64,000 bases of DNA from assembly GCA_040218795.1 (NCBI GenBank), contig JAVJQT010000005.1, positions 186,001 to 250,000 on the forward strand. The letters are read 5' to 3'. A model generated the notes under the pieces. The model ran no database searches, was not told the DNA's origin, and saw nothing but the letters and a program-made list of their open reading frames with translations. The stretch's first letter is position 1; each line of letters opens with the position of its first letter. Both the position numbers and the translations under genes were made by a program. This DNA is from CCMP332 sp040218795. GTDB taxonomy: Bacteria > Bacteroidota > Bacteroidia > Cytophagales > CCMP332. Below, in pieces: positions 39,986 through 49,233 of this stretch.

Positions 39986-42754
39986 ATGGCAGATTTCGAT
40001 TTTAAGGCCATCGAAAATAAATGGCAGGACTGGTGGGATAAAAACAATTTGTTTGAAGTCTCAAATGAATCCAATAAGCCAAAATACTATGTTCTCGATA
40101 TGTTTCCCTACCCCTCCGGTGCGGGCCTGCACGTTGGCCATCCCCTGGGCTACATTGCCACCGATATAGTAAGCAGGTATAAACGAAATAAAGGTTTCAA
40201 TGTATTGCATCCCATGGGTTTTGATGCCTTTGGATTACCTGCCGAACAATATGCCATTCAAACCGGACAGCATCCCGCTCTAACCACAGAAAAAAATATT
40301 AAGCGTTATAAGTCACAGCTAAGAAATATGGGCTTTTGCTTTGACTGGAGCAGAGAAGTGATTACTTCAGACCCGAAGTTTTATAAATGGACCCAATGGA
40401 TTTTTATCCGTCTGTTTAATTCCTGGTACAATAACAATTCACAAAAAGCCGAACCTTTGGACAAACTGATTGAAATACTGTCTGAGTCAGGAAATAAAGA
40501 AGTAGATGCCGCTTGTGATGAAGAAACGAAAACTATTTCTTCAGATGAGTGGAATTCCTTTACTGAATCCGAAAAGGAAAACTTTCTAAATCATTACAGG
40601 CTTACCTATCCGGCTGAAGCCATGGTCAATTGGTGCCCTGAATTGGGAACGGTCTTAGCCAATGATGAGGTAAAAGATGGATTTTCGGAAAGGGGTGGCT
40701 ACCCGGTGGAGCGCAAAAAAATGAAACAGTGGATGATGCGTATCACCGCATATGCCGAGCGATTATTGCAAAACCTAAATAAACTCGACTGGTCCACGGC
40801 CTTAAAAGACATACAGAGCAATTGGATTGGAAAATCTAAAGGATGTGAACTCAAGTTTAAAATTGAAGGCTCTGAACGGGTAATGACTGCATTTACAACA
40901 AGGCCTGATACTGCATTTGGAGTGACTTTTATGGTTATTGCGCCTGAATTGGAATGGATTGAAGAAATATGTGCAGAAGAACAAAAAGCAGAAGTTAAAT
41001 CCTATATCGAAAAGTCTGTTAATCGAAGTGAAAGAGAAAGACAAACCGAAGTAAAACATGTCTCAGGAGTATTTACAGGAGCATTTGCCATAAACCCTTA
41101 TAATCAGGAAAAAATTCCGATTTACATAGCGGATTATGTGCTTGCCGGATATGGAACCGGTGTCATAATGGCCGTTCCGGCTGGCGATGACAGAGATTTT
41201 CGTTTTGCCAGACATTTTGATTTACCTGTTATTCCGATAATTAAAGGAACCGAAATTCTCGAAGACCCTACAGTCCAAAAAAACGGTGTTATGATCAATT
41301 CTGGATTTCTTAATGGTCTGAAAACTGAAGATGCCATAGAAAAGGCAATACAATATGCTGAAGATCACAAATTCGGAAATGCAAAAATCAATTATAAAAT
41401 AAGAGATGCAGTTTTTAGCCGTCAAAGGTATTGGGGCGAACCTGTTCCTATTTACTTTAAAGAAGGCATTCCGCACACACTTGAAGAAAAAGAATTGCCC
41501 TTGCTTTTGCCGGAGGTCGATGAATACAAGCCTACAAGTACGGGTGAACCACCTCTGGCCAGAGCAAAAAACTGGAGGTATCAGGACAAATACAATTATG
41601 AACTTACCACCATGCCCGGATGGGCGGGTTCCAGTTGGTATTTTTTAAGGTACATGGATCCCCAAAATGAATATACCTTTGTTTCCCGAAAAGCATCGGA
41701 TTATTGGGGCGAAGTGGATTTATACATTGGCGGGACAGAGCATGCGACAGGGCATCTCTTATATAGTCGTTTTTGGAATATGTTTTTATTTGACAGCGGC
41801 TTGATATCTCATGAGGAACCATTTAAAAAACTGGTTAATCAGGGGATGATTCAGGGTCGATCGAGCATTGCTTATCGCCTAAAAGAAAAAGACGCTTTTG
41901 TTTCTGCGGGCTTAAAAAGTGAATATGACACAATTCCGGTCCATGTGGATGTTAACCTTGTTGAGAACGATATATTGGATATCGAAACCTTTAAAAAGCA
42001 AAATTCCGATTATTCAAATATGGAATTTATTTTGGAGGGCGGTCAATTTAAATGTGATTATGCGATAGAAAAAATGTCAAAGCGTTGGTTTAATGTGGTA
42101 AACCCCGACGACGTAATTTCGAAATACGGTGCTGACACATTAAGAATGTATGAAATGTTTTTGGGACCCCTGGAAGATTCCAAACCCTGGGACACTCAGG
42201 GAATAGATGGGGTATATAAATTTTTAAGAAAAACCTGGAAGCTTTTTTACGATGACAATGGCCAAAGTATTATTACTGATGAGAAGGCTAGCCCTGAAGC
42301 TTTAAAAGTGCTTCACCTAACCATAAAAAAGGTGGAGGAAGACATTGAACGATTTTCTTTTAACACTTCCGTCTCTGCATTTATGATATGCGTAAATGAA
42401 CTGGGTAAATTAAATATACACAGCAGGGAAATACTTGAACCATTATGCATCATTTTATCTCCATTTGCACCGCATTTGTGCGAGGAGCTCTGGCATGCCC
42501 TGGGAAATAAGCCCTCGGTGGTCGATGCAAACTGGCCCGCTTATAAAGAAGAATATCTGAAAGAAAGCAGTTTTGAATATCCCATTATGATCAATGGAAA
42601 ACTCAGAACCAAAATAATTTTCGCCCTGGACTCCTCTAAAGAGGAAATCCAAAGAGAAGTGTTAAAGGATCAAACGGTTATAAAATGGGCGGAAGGAAAG
42701 GCACCAAAAAAAGTAATTATAGTGCCCGGAAAGATTGTTAACCTTGTTTTTTAA
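39986..42754 (+). CDS. leuS: Leucyl-tRNA synthetase
   Basis: 922 residues, class I synthetase. The HIGH box is HVGHPLGY (near residue 50). The editing CP1 domain includes FTTRPDTAFGVTF and GYGTGVIMAVPAGDDRDF. KMSKR is near residue 697 (YAIEKMSKRWFNVV), and a C-terminal anticodon domain follows. A segment of about 45 residues near 150-195 (from SQKAEPLDKLIE to NHYRLTYPAEA) and another before KMSKR are insertions relative to E. coli, as I recall for Bacteroidota enzymes. Translation should start at ATG 39986, since the -7 box overlaps the earlier TTG. The 3' end overlaps the convergent DUF4199 gene by 17 bp. Confidence 0.97.
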   Translation: MADFDFKAIENKWQDWWDKNNLFEVSNESNKPKYYVLDMFPYPSGAGLHVGHPLGYIATDIVSRYKRNKGFNVLHPMGFDAFGLPAEQYAIQTGQHPALTTEKNIKRYKSQLRNMGFCFDWSREVITSDPKFYKWTQWIFIRLFNSWYNNNSQKAEPLDKLIEILSESGNKEVDAACDEETKTISSDEWNSFTESEKENFLNHYRLTYPAEAMVNWCPELGTVLANDEVKDGFSERGGYPVERKKMKQWMMRITAYAERLLQNLNKLDWSTALKDIQSNWIGKSKGCELKFKIEGSERVMTAFTTRPDTAFGVTFMVIAPELEWIEEICAEEQKAEVKSYIEKSVNRSERERQTEVKHVSGVFTGAFAINPYNQEKIPIYIADYVLAGYGTGVIMAVPAGDDRDFRFARHFDLPVIPIIKGTEILEDPTVQKNGVMINSGFLNGLKTEDAIEKAIQYAEDHKFGNAKINYKIRDAVFSRQRYWGEPVPIYFKEGIPHTLEEKELPLLLPEVDEYKPTSTGEPPLARAKNWRYQDKYNYELTTMPGWAGSSWYFLRYMDPQNEYTFVSRKASDYWGEVDLYIGGTEHATGHLLYSRFWNMFLFDSGLISHEEPFKKLVNQGMIQGRSSIAYRLKEKDAFVSAGLKSEYDTIPVHVDVNLVENDILDIETFKKQNSDYSNMEFILEGGQFKCDYAIEKMSKRWFNVVNPDDVISKYGADTLRMYEMFLGPLEDSKPWDTQGIDGVYKFLRKTWKLFYDDNGQSIITDEKASPEALKVLHLTIKKVEEDIERFSFNTSVSAFMICVNELGKLNIHSREILEPLCIILSPFAPHLCEELWHALGNKPSVVDANWPAYKEEYLKESSFEYPIMINGKLRTKIIFALDSSKEEIQREVLKDQTVIKWAEGKAPKKVIIVPGKIVNLVF

Positions 42755-43214
42755 GTGCTTTTACTTCAGAAAGCATTGGCTTCTTTAGAAATTGCATTAT
42801 GGCATAACTTATAGAAAAACCCGATGCTGTTCCTTCAATAAAGATCTGAAAAGTAGCCAGATAGGGATTTAAATAAAATCCCAAAGGTTCACTCTGTTTC
42901 AATTCAGTCATAAATGATGGATTAATTACTTCGAGATACAAAATACCAAATACAGTAAAAGTTGTACTTGCAATAAAAGCAGTTAATAAACCTACACCTA
43001 ATCCGCTGAAATAGTCAAAGCCGGAATCATTTCTTCTGTAGTCTTTAATGGAAAACCACAATCCTGTAAACATTATGACGGCATTTAAAACCCTCAACTC
43101 GATGACATGCGTTAAGCCTAAGGCTTTCATCAATAAAAAATATGCTCCCAGACCTAAAAAGGTGATTAATCCCCATTTTAAAGCTGTTTTTTCTAGTAGT
43201 CCTAATTTGTTCAT
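42738..43214 (-). CDS. DUF4199 membrane protein
   Basis: 158 residues with four TM helices (about 13-32, 37-55, 70-95, 130-150). Signatures are WFSIKDYRRND followed by FDYFSGLGVGLLTAFIAS, then a long loop including FYLNPYLATFQIFIEG. DUF4199 is a Bacteroidota inner-membrane family of unknown function. Its stop lies inside leuS on the opposite strand. No clear -7 box precedes it. Confidence 0.85.
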   Translation of the reverse strand: MNKLGLLEKTALKWGLITFLGLGAYFLLMKALGLTHVIELRVLNAVIMFTGLWFSIKDYRRNDSGFDYFSGLGVGLLTAFIASTTFTVFGILYLEVINPSFMTELKQSEPLGFYLNPYLATFQIFIEGTASGFSISYAIMQFLKKPMLSEVKALKKQG

Positions 43215-43304
43215 AGTTTAATTTTTATATATGATAAACAACATACATGCATCTATGTTTGATTGCCTGCAAAATGGGATGTGATTTTACTAGTTTCGCG
43301 ATAT

Positions 43305-43979
43305 ATGAGTCTTTTAAAAATTCTTGATCAAATTAAAGCCCAGCCCATTCTTCCTAAAGAATTTTCTTCCGGATCCTTTTATGTATTTGATTTCTCCGAC
43401 AGAAATGAGGAATTGGCATCCATCAACATGAATGATCAGAGAGAATTCGAAAATTATATCAATTCTAAGATCAACGAGAACAATTCAACATTTGGGATTG
43501 GTAAATACGCTGAAAACAGAATACTCTATCGAAGATTTAATTTATTTGAAAAGGGGGATCCAAGATCTTTTCATTTGGGCCTGGATATATGGCAAAAGGC
43601 CGGAACCGAAATACACGCCCCCCTCGATGGAATTGTCCACAGTTTTCAAAACAATAAATCCATAGGTGATTATGGCCCCACGATCATATTAGAACATGCC
43701 ATTGATAACTTTCGGTTTTTCACGCTTTACGGTCATCTAAGTAGGGAATCATTAATCGATAAACATGTTGGAAAAAAAATAAAAGCCGGTGAGATATTTT
43801 GTTCGCTTGGCGATTGGTCAGAAAATGTCAATTGGCCTGCACATCTTCATTTTCAGATAATTGAAGACCTTATGGACAAAAGAGGTGATTTTCCCGGTGT
43901 GTGTGAATTTGGGGAAAAAGAAAAATGGATGTTAAACTGCCCTGACCCAAACCGTCTCCTGAAAATTGAGGGCTTGTAA
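43305..43979 (+). CDS. M23-type metallopeptidase domain protein, no signal peptide
   Basis: 224 residues from ATG 43305 (an in-frame TTG at 43263 precedes the -7-like TAGTTTCG at 43291-43298 and is rejected). The M23/LytM domain covers about 85-215. The Zn ligands are all visible: His and Asp in FHLGLDIW, then YGHL, and HLHFQI. M23 enzymes cut peptidoglycan cross-links. The absence of a signal peptide or TM is odd for that role, so the protein may be exported in another way, act in the cytosol, or use other substrates. Its stop abuts that of the convergent SixA-like gene. Confidence 0.85.
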   Translation: MSLLKILDQIKAQPILPKEFSSGSFYVFDFSDRNEELASINMNDQREFENYINSKINENNSTFGIGKYAENRILYRRFNLFEKGDPRSFHLGLDIWQKAGTEIHAPLDGIVHSFQNNKSIGDYGPTIILEHAIDNFRFFTLYGHLSRESLIDKHVGKKIKAGEIFCSLGDWSENVNWPAHLHFQIIEDLMDKRGDFPGVCEFGEKEKWMLNCPDPNRLLKIEGL

Positions 43980-44480
43980 TCAGTCCTTGTATTTTTTGGG
44001 GTATTCGAACCAGATCAGTTCTCCGGTACCTTCGGAAATTGCAGCCCATTCATCCAAATCGAATTGAATTTTAACAGCTCCACAAGTTGGAATATTACCC
44101 AATTCTTCTTTGCTGAGGTATTCGGCCAAATAGGTAAAAGTAGGGTTATGCCCAAAAAAAGCAATTTTGCTCAAACTGTTATCAAGATTATTGATTAACC
44201 TCAACAAAGTTCGCGGAGAAGCTTCATAAATCTCTTCTTCAAATTTTATTTTTTCTAGAGGGTAATTGAGTTGTTCGGAAATAAATTCAGCGGTGCGTCT
44301 TGCTCTTTCTGCCTGACTTGAAAGGATGAGCTCTGGTGATACCTGAAGTTCTTTTAATACTTTTCCCATTAAAGGCGCGTCAAGTTGGCCTCTGTGATTT
44401 AAACTCCTGTTAAAATCCGGCTGGCCGGGAATAGACCAATCGGATTTTGCATGCCGTATAAGGTAAATTGTTTTTGACAT
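43980..44480 (-). CDS. sixA: SixA-like phosphohistidine phosphatase
   Basis: 166 residues of the histidine phosphatase superfamily. The catalytic motif is YLIRHAKSDW (RHG-like, with RHA as in SixA). Then come the second block ILSSQAERARRTAEF and the second His in AFFGHNPTFTYLAEYL. E. coli SixA dephosphorylates His on the ArcB or PtsNTR phosphotransfer domains; the target here is unknown. A single cytosolic domain, divergent from topA. Confidence 0.87.
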   Translation of the reverse strand: MSKTIYLIRHAKSDWSIPGQPDFNRSLNHRGQLDAPLMGKVLKELQVSPELILSSQAERARRTAEFISEQLNYPLEKIKFEEEIYEASPRTLLRLINNLDNSLSKIAFFGHNPTFTYLAEYLSKEELGNIPTCGAVKIQFDLDEWAAISEGTGELIWFEYPKKYKD

Positions 44481-44632
44481 CAGAACTTTAAATTAATCAT
44501 TTTTCAGCTCTGAATTCTCAGGCCAAAAACATAATTAAAAAAAAATTTGTGAAACAAAGTAGAGGGAATATGGTAATAAGGTTTGTAAGTCCGAAAAAAA
44601 AATAATGATATTTACGCCCGAAAAAAGAGAGT

Positions 44633-46948
44633 ATGCCAAAAAATCTTGTGATAGTTGAGTCGCCCGCAAAGGCCAAAACAATTGAAAAATACCTGGGAGA
44701 AGAGTTTAAAGTAGCATCAAGTTATGGACACGTCCGTGATTTACCCAAAGGAGATAAAGCCATCGATATAAAAAACGGCTTTAAACCTACCTATGAGGTT
44801 ACCAAAGACAAAAAAGATGTTATCAAAGAATTAAAAAGGCTATCGAAAGATGCAGAAACCATTTATTTGGCATCGGATGATGACCGCGAAGGAGAGGCTA
44901 TTTCCTGGCATTTAAAGGAAACGCTAAATCTTGACGATAAAAAAACCAGGAGAATCGTTTTTAGGGAAATCACAAAAAATGCCATTCTCAATGCGCTGCA
45001 AAATCCAAGAGGGATTGATAACAATTTGGTCGATGCCCAACAAGCGCGAAGAATACTCGACCGATTGGTGGGCTATGAACTATCGCCCATACTTTGGAAA
45101 AAAATCAAAAGAGGTTTATCGGCAGGCAGGGTGCAATCGGTCGCAGTAAGGCTGGTCGTAGAACGCGAAAGAGAAATAGAAAACTTCAAGGCGGAATCGA
45201 ATTATAAGACCGATGCTTATTTTTCTACTGCAAAGGGAAATTTTACTGCTGTATTTAATAAAAGATACAAATCATCTGAGGATGTACAAAAATTACTTGA
45301 AAACTGTCTGAATTCGGATTTCACAGTTTTTGATGTAGAAACCAAACCGGGGAAAAGGACACCTTCCCCCCCATTTACAACTTCCACCCTACAACAGGAA
45401 GCAAGTCGAAAACTCGGGTTCTCTGTAGCACAGACCATGACCATCGCTCAAAAATTATATGAAGCAGGCCATATTACTTATATGAGAACTGATTCATTGA
45501 ATTTATCTCAGGAGGCCATACAATCGGCGAGTTCTGCTATAAAATCAAATTATGGTGATGAATACATCCAAAACAGAAATTTTAAAACAAAATCAGGAAC
45601 TGCCCAGGAAGCACATGAAGCCATTCGGCCGACAGATTTTAACAAGCAGAATGCCGGAGCAGACCGCAATGCGGAAAAACTCTACGAATTAATTTGGAAA
45701 AGAGCTGTAGCCTCCCAAATGGCCGATGCAAAAATTGAAAAAACCACCGCTAAAATTGAAATAAGCGAAGTAGACCGATCGGAATATTTCGAAGCAAAAG
45801 GTGAGGTTATCAAATTTGATGGGTTTCTTAAGGTTTATATCGAAGGGACCGATGATGAGGATGCCGAAAATGATAACAGCGTGTTGCCGCCGCTGGAAAA
45901 AAATCAAAAACTCGATTTGAACAAAATCATTTCCAAAGAGCGGTTCTCCAGACATGCCCCGCGCTATACCGAAGCCAGCCTGGTCAAAAAACTTGAAGAA
46001 AAAGGAATTGGAAGACCCTCGACCTACGCCCCCACCATATCAACCATTCAAAAACGCGATTATGTGGTTAAAGAATCGAGAATTGGAAAAGACAGGGACT
46101 ATCAGGAATTAAGTCTTGAGAATGGTAAAATCGAAAGCAAAACTAAGACTGAGAACACCGGTGCTGAAAAAAACAAATTATTTCCTACCAATATTGCCAT
46201 GGTCGTTAATGACTTTCTGGTTGAACATTTTGAAAGAATTCTCGACTACGATTTTACGGCTGAAGTAGAAAAAGAATTTGATGAAATCGCCCAGGGAAAT
46301 AAAGAATGGGAACAAATGCTCAGCAAGTTTTATGGAGGATTTCACAGCCATGTGGAACAAACAGAATCCATAGATCGAAAAGATGTGAAATCAAGTCGCG
46401 ATCTGGGCACGGATCCAAAATCCGGAAGAAAAGTTTTGGTAAGGCTGGGCCGTTTTGGGCCACTTGCTCAAATTGGTGAAGCAGATGATGAGAGCGGGGA
46501 AAAACCGCGTTATGCCGGATTGAGAAACGGTCAATTTATTGAAAGCATTACACTTGAAGAAGCCCTTGAATTATTCAAATTACCAAGAAAGGTGGGTGAA
46601 TACGAAGGAGAGGAAATTTCAGCCAATATCGGCAGATTTGGCCCTTATGTCGTTCACAAAAAGAAGTTTGCATCCATTCCCAAAGATGAAGATCCTTATA
46701 CCATCGAAGAATCGCGTGCCATTGAACTTATCGATGAAAAAAGAAAGGCCGATGCTGAAAAGTTTATCAAAACATTTGATGAAAACCCTGATGTACAGGT
46801 TTTAAAAGGAAAATACGGGCCTTATATCAAGGTGGGTAGGAAAAATGTAAAAATCCCAAAAGACAAGGAGCCTTCTTCTCTTAGTCTGGAAGAATGTTTA
46901 GAATTGGCAGAAAACGCACCTGCCAAAGGCAAAAAGAAAAATGGCTGA
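44633..46948 (+). CDS. topA: DNA topoisomerase I
   Basis: 771 residues. The Toprim domain is at the N-terminus (VIVESPAKAKTIEKYL, ASDDDREGEAISWHL with DxDxE). The active-site Tyr is near residue 283 in ITYMRTDS. PRYTEASLVKKLEEKGIGRPSTYA is a core block. The C-terminal part lacks Cys4 zinc fingers and instead has repeats of the type GRFGPYVVHKKKFASIPKDEDP and GKYGPYIKVGRKNVKIPKD. It relaxes negative supercoils. The following sirtuin gene starts 8 bp before its stop. Confidence 0.97.
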   Translation: MPKNLVIVESPAKAKTIEKYLGEEFKVASSYGHVRDLPKGDKAIDIKNGFKPTYEVTKDKKDVIKELKRLSKDAETIYLASDDDREGEAISWHLKETLNLDDKKTRRIVFREITKNAILNALQNPRGIDNNLVDAQQARRILDRLVGYELSPILWKKIKRGLSAGRVQSVAVRLVVEREREIENFKAESNYKTDAYFSTAKGNFTAVFNKRYKSSEDVQKLLENCLNSDFTVFDVETKPGKRTPSPPFTTSTLQQEASRKLGFSVAQTMTIAQKLYEAGHITYMRTDSLNLSQEAIQSASSAIKSNYGDEYIQNRNFKTKSGTAQEAHEAIRPTDFNKQNAGADRNAEKLYELIWKRAVASQMADAKIEKTTAKIEISEVDRSEYFEAKGEVIKFDGFLKVYIEGTDDEDAENDNSVLPPLEKNQKLDLNKIISKERFSRHAPRYTEASLVKKLEEKGIGRPSTYAPTISTIQKRDYVVKESRIGKDRDYQELSLENGKIESKTKTENTGAEKNKLFPTNIAMVVNDFLVEHFERILDYDFTAEVEKEFDEIAQGNKEWEQMLSKFYGGFHSHVEQTESIDRKDVKSSRDLGTDPKSGRKVLVRLGRFGPLAQIGEADDESGEKPRYAGLRNGQFIESITLEEALELFKLPRKVGEYEGEEISANIGRFGPYVVHKKKFASIPKDEDPYTIEESRAIELIDEKRKADAEKFIKTFDENPDVQVLKGKYGPYIKVGRKNVKIPKDKEPSSLSLEECLELAENAPAKGKKKNG

Positions 46949-47639
46949 TAAAAAGGTTATTGTTCTTAGTGGTGCCGGAATAAGCGCTGAAAGCGGTATT
47001 AAAACATTTCGCGATTCCGGAGGACTTTGGGAAGGCTATGATGTTATGGAGGTGGCTACACCTCAGGCATGGGCCAGGAATCGAAATTTGGTTCTTGATT
47101 TTTATAATCAGAGAAGAAAACAAGCGCTTTCATGCAGTCCCAATAAAGGTCACGAATACGTCAGTAAACTTGAAGACCACTTTGATGTGACCGTTATTAC
47201 ACAAAATATTGACAATCTGCATGAAAAAGCGGGATCCAGCCATGTTATTCATCTTCACGGTGAGCTTTTTAAGGCCAGAAGTACGCATGATGAGAACCTG
47301 CTTTATGATATCGACGGCTGGGAATTGAAATTAGGTGACAAATGTGAAAAAGGTTCCCAATTGCGACCTCATGTTGTGTGGTTTGGAGAGATGGTCCCAA
47401 TGATGGAAGTCGCTATTAAATATGCTCTTGAAGCGGATATCCTCATCGTGGTTGGCACTTCTCTTGTGGTTTACCCTGCGGCATCCATTGTAGACTTTGT
47501 TCCTTTAGAAACCAGCATTTATGTGGTTGACCCAAAAATGCCCGAAATAAACCCAAATAAAAATATTAAGATGTACGAGAAAACGGCTACAGAAGGAATG
47601 AAACTGGTTTATGAGGATTTATTGGAATCCTTTAAATAA
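46941..47639 (+). CDS. cobB: Sirtuin-family NAD-dependent protein deacylase, zinc site depleted
   Basis: 232 residues. NAD-binding motifs are VLSGAGISAESGIKTFRD and TQNIDNLHEKAGS, the catalytic His is in VIHLHGE, and RPHVVWFGE and VVGTSLVVYPAA follow. The FYNQRR stretch carries the Tyr/Arg pattern of class III sirtuins that remove acidic acyl groups. In the zinc module only one Cys remains (DKCEKGSQ); the other three ligand positions are not Cys. The fold may be stabilised otherwise. Start ATG 46941 overlaps topA by 8 bp, so translation is likely coupled. The 3' end overlaps lpxB by 31 bp on the other strand. Confidence 0.9.
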   Translation: MADKKVIVLSGAGISAESGIKTFRDSGGLWEGYDVMEVATPQAWARNRNLVLDFYNQRRKQALSCSPNKGHEYVSKLEDHFDVTVITQNIDNLHEKAGSSHVIHLHGELFKARSTHDENLLYDIDGWELKLGDKCEKGSQLRPHVVWFGEMVPMMEVAIKYALEADILIVVGTSLVVYPAASIVDFVPLETSIYVVDPKMPEINPNKNIKMYEKTATEGMKLVYEDLLESFK

Positions 47640-48733
47640 TTGACCATCAACTTTGCAGTTTTATCAGAAGCACCCGGAGACCCCAGAATAGTTTTCATTT
47701 CAGCATAACCTTTTAATTGATTATTCTTATACTCAGCATCATTTAATAAAGCATGCAATTCATCCCTGATAATATTTGGATGAAAATCATCCTGAAGTAA
47801 TTCCTTGACAACCTCACGGCCAACAATTAAGTTAACCAAAGAGATATAAGGAACCTTTACCACCATTTTTCCAATCCAAAAACTAAATATATTTAACTTA
47901 TAACCAACAAGTTGCGGCACATTAAATAAAGCTGTTTCGAGAGTGGCTGTGCCGGATGTTACCAAGGCTGCCGAGGCATGGGATAAAAGGTCATACGTTT
48001 CATCAATTACAACTTTGATTTGACCTCCCCTGGTAAATTGTTGATAGTAATGACTCTCAAGGTTAGATACTCCGGCGATCACAAAATGGTAATCCTTAAA
48101 ACTGGGAATTATGCTTAACATAAAATGTAACATGCTCTCAATTTCCTGTTTTCTGCTACCCGGAAGAATTGCAATTATGGGTTTGTCTTCAATGCGATGG
48201 CTGGCCAGGAAAGAATCACTTTTGTTAAACTGAGCAATGGCATCGAGAACAGGATTGCCAACGTAATCCACATCAAACTGAAATTTCTTATAAAACTGCT
48301 TTTCAAAAGGCAGTATCACAAACATTTTATCTACATAGGCCTTTATCTTGAGCGCCCTGCTGGTATTCCAGGCCCATATTTTGGGTGAGATATAATAGTA
48401 AACTTTTATATTGTTTTTTCTGGCAAATTTTGCGATCCTCAAATTGAATCCTGCAAAATCAACAAGTACAATTACATCGGGATTAAAATTCAGTATATCG
48501 TTTTTGGTATTATTGAAGTATTCTCGGATTTTGAATATGTTCATCAAAACTTCCGCAAAACCCATAAATGAGATTTCTCGAAAATGCTTGAATATTTCCA
48601 TACCCGCTTTTTCAAGATAATTCCCTCCTATCCCCCTGCTTTTAGCTGAGGCATCTTCTTTTAAAATTGATTTATAGAGATTTGAAGCGTGTAAATCACC
48701 CGAACGCTCACCTGCAATGATGTAATACTTCAT
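47609..48733 (-). CDS. lpxB: Lipid-A-disaccharide synthase
   Basis: 374 residues, GT19. The opening is YYIIAGERSGDLHASNL; further blocks are DFAGFNLRIAKFARK, YYISPKIWAWNTSR, YVGNPVLDAI and ILPGSRKQEIESM, all LpxB marks, and ATSGTATLETAL-like VTSGTATLETAL near the C-terminal half. It joins UDP-diacylglucosamine and lipid X to make the lipid A disaccharide at the inner membrane. Start overlaps the queD stop by 4 bp (ATGA), so the two are translated together. Confidence 0.96.
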   Translation of the reverse strand: MKYYIIAGERSGDLHASNLYKSILKEDASAKSRGIGGNYLEKAGMEIFKHFREISFMGFAEVLMNIFKIREYFNNTKNDILNFNPDVIVLVDFAGFNLRIAKFARKNNIKVYYYISPKIWAWNTSRALKIKAYVDKMFVILPFEKQFYKKFQFDVDYVGNPVLDAIAQFNKSDSFLASHRIEDKPIIAILPGSRKQEIESMLHFMLSIIPSFKDYHFVIAGVSNLESHYYQQFTRGGQIKVVIDETYDLLSHASAALVTSGTATLETALFNVPQLVGYKLNIFSFWIGKMVVKVPYISLVNLIVGREVVKELLQDDFHPNIIRDELHALLNDAEYKNNQLKGYAEMKTILGSPGASDKTAKLMVNYLKDSNKSS

Positions 48734-49176
48734 AATTTAAGGATCCTCTGATCCTTGAAATCAGGACCGTAATACTCTACGTAATTATTAACGGTTTCAT
48801 ATAAAAGTACTCTGTACAATTTTGCTGAGCTGTTTTGTGCGATCTTAGGTTCTAATATTTTCCATATCTCGATAACCAGGTTTTCACAGCTCGCTAATTT
48901 ATCCTTCATAAAATCAACATCAAGGTTTAAATTCTTATGATCCAGTAAATCAATGACTTCAGATTTAATGATCCCTGAAAGTTTTTTCAGATCAATGACA
49001 AAGCCAGTATCAGGATCGGGACTGCCAATCACAGACACTGTTAAATCAAAATTATGACCATGCCAGTTCTCATTGGCACAAGGTCCAAAAATCTCTTCGT
49101 TCTTTTCTTTTGACCAGTTGGGATTGTACAGCTTATGCGCTGCGTTGAAATGTTCTTTACGATGAACAATTATCAT
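48730..49176 (-). CDS. queD: 6-carboxy-5,6,7,8-tetrahydropterin synthase (QueD/PTPS family)
   Basis: 148 residues. Zinc ligands are visible as the His of FNAAH and the two His of WHGHNF. The catalytic Cys is in FGPCANENW, and DPDTGFVIDLKKL, LLDHKNLN and the Glu of the C-terminal YETVNNYVEY complete the signature. It converts dihydroneopterin triphosphate to CPH4 for queuosine. PTPS-type activity for other pterins is possible. No queC, queE or queF is in the window. It is first in a two-gene unit with lpxB and has its own -7 box. Confidence 0.9.
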   Translation of the reverse strand: MIIVHRKEHFNAAHKLYNPNWSKEKNEEIFGPCANENWHGHNFDLTVSVIGSPDPDTGFVIDLKKLSGIIKSEVIDLLDHKNLNLDVDFMKDKLASCENLVIEIWKILEPKIAQNSSAKLYRVLLYETVNNYVEYYGPDFKDQRILKL

Positions 49177-49198
49177 AAAAATAGCTCATTTGAGGCTG

Positions 49199-49206
49199 CA
49201 AATATA
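49199..49206 (-). promoter_or_regulatory. -7 promoter element of queD-lpxB
   Basis: TATATTTG on the minus strand, an exact TAnnTTTG, 22 bp before the queD ATG at 49176, in the 57-bp gap behind the transporter gene. Confidence 0.5.
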
Positions 49207-49233
49207 AGTAGAAGCAATTCAATAAAGTAATCT

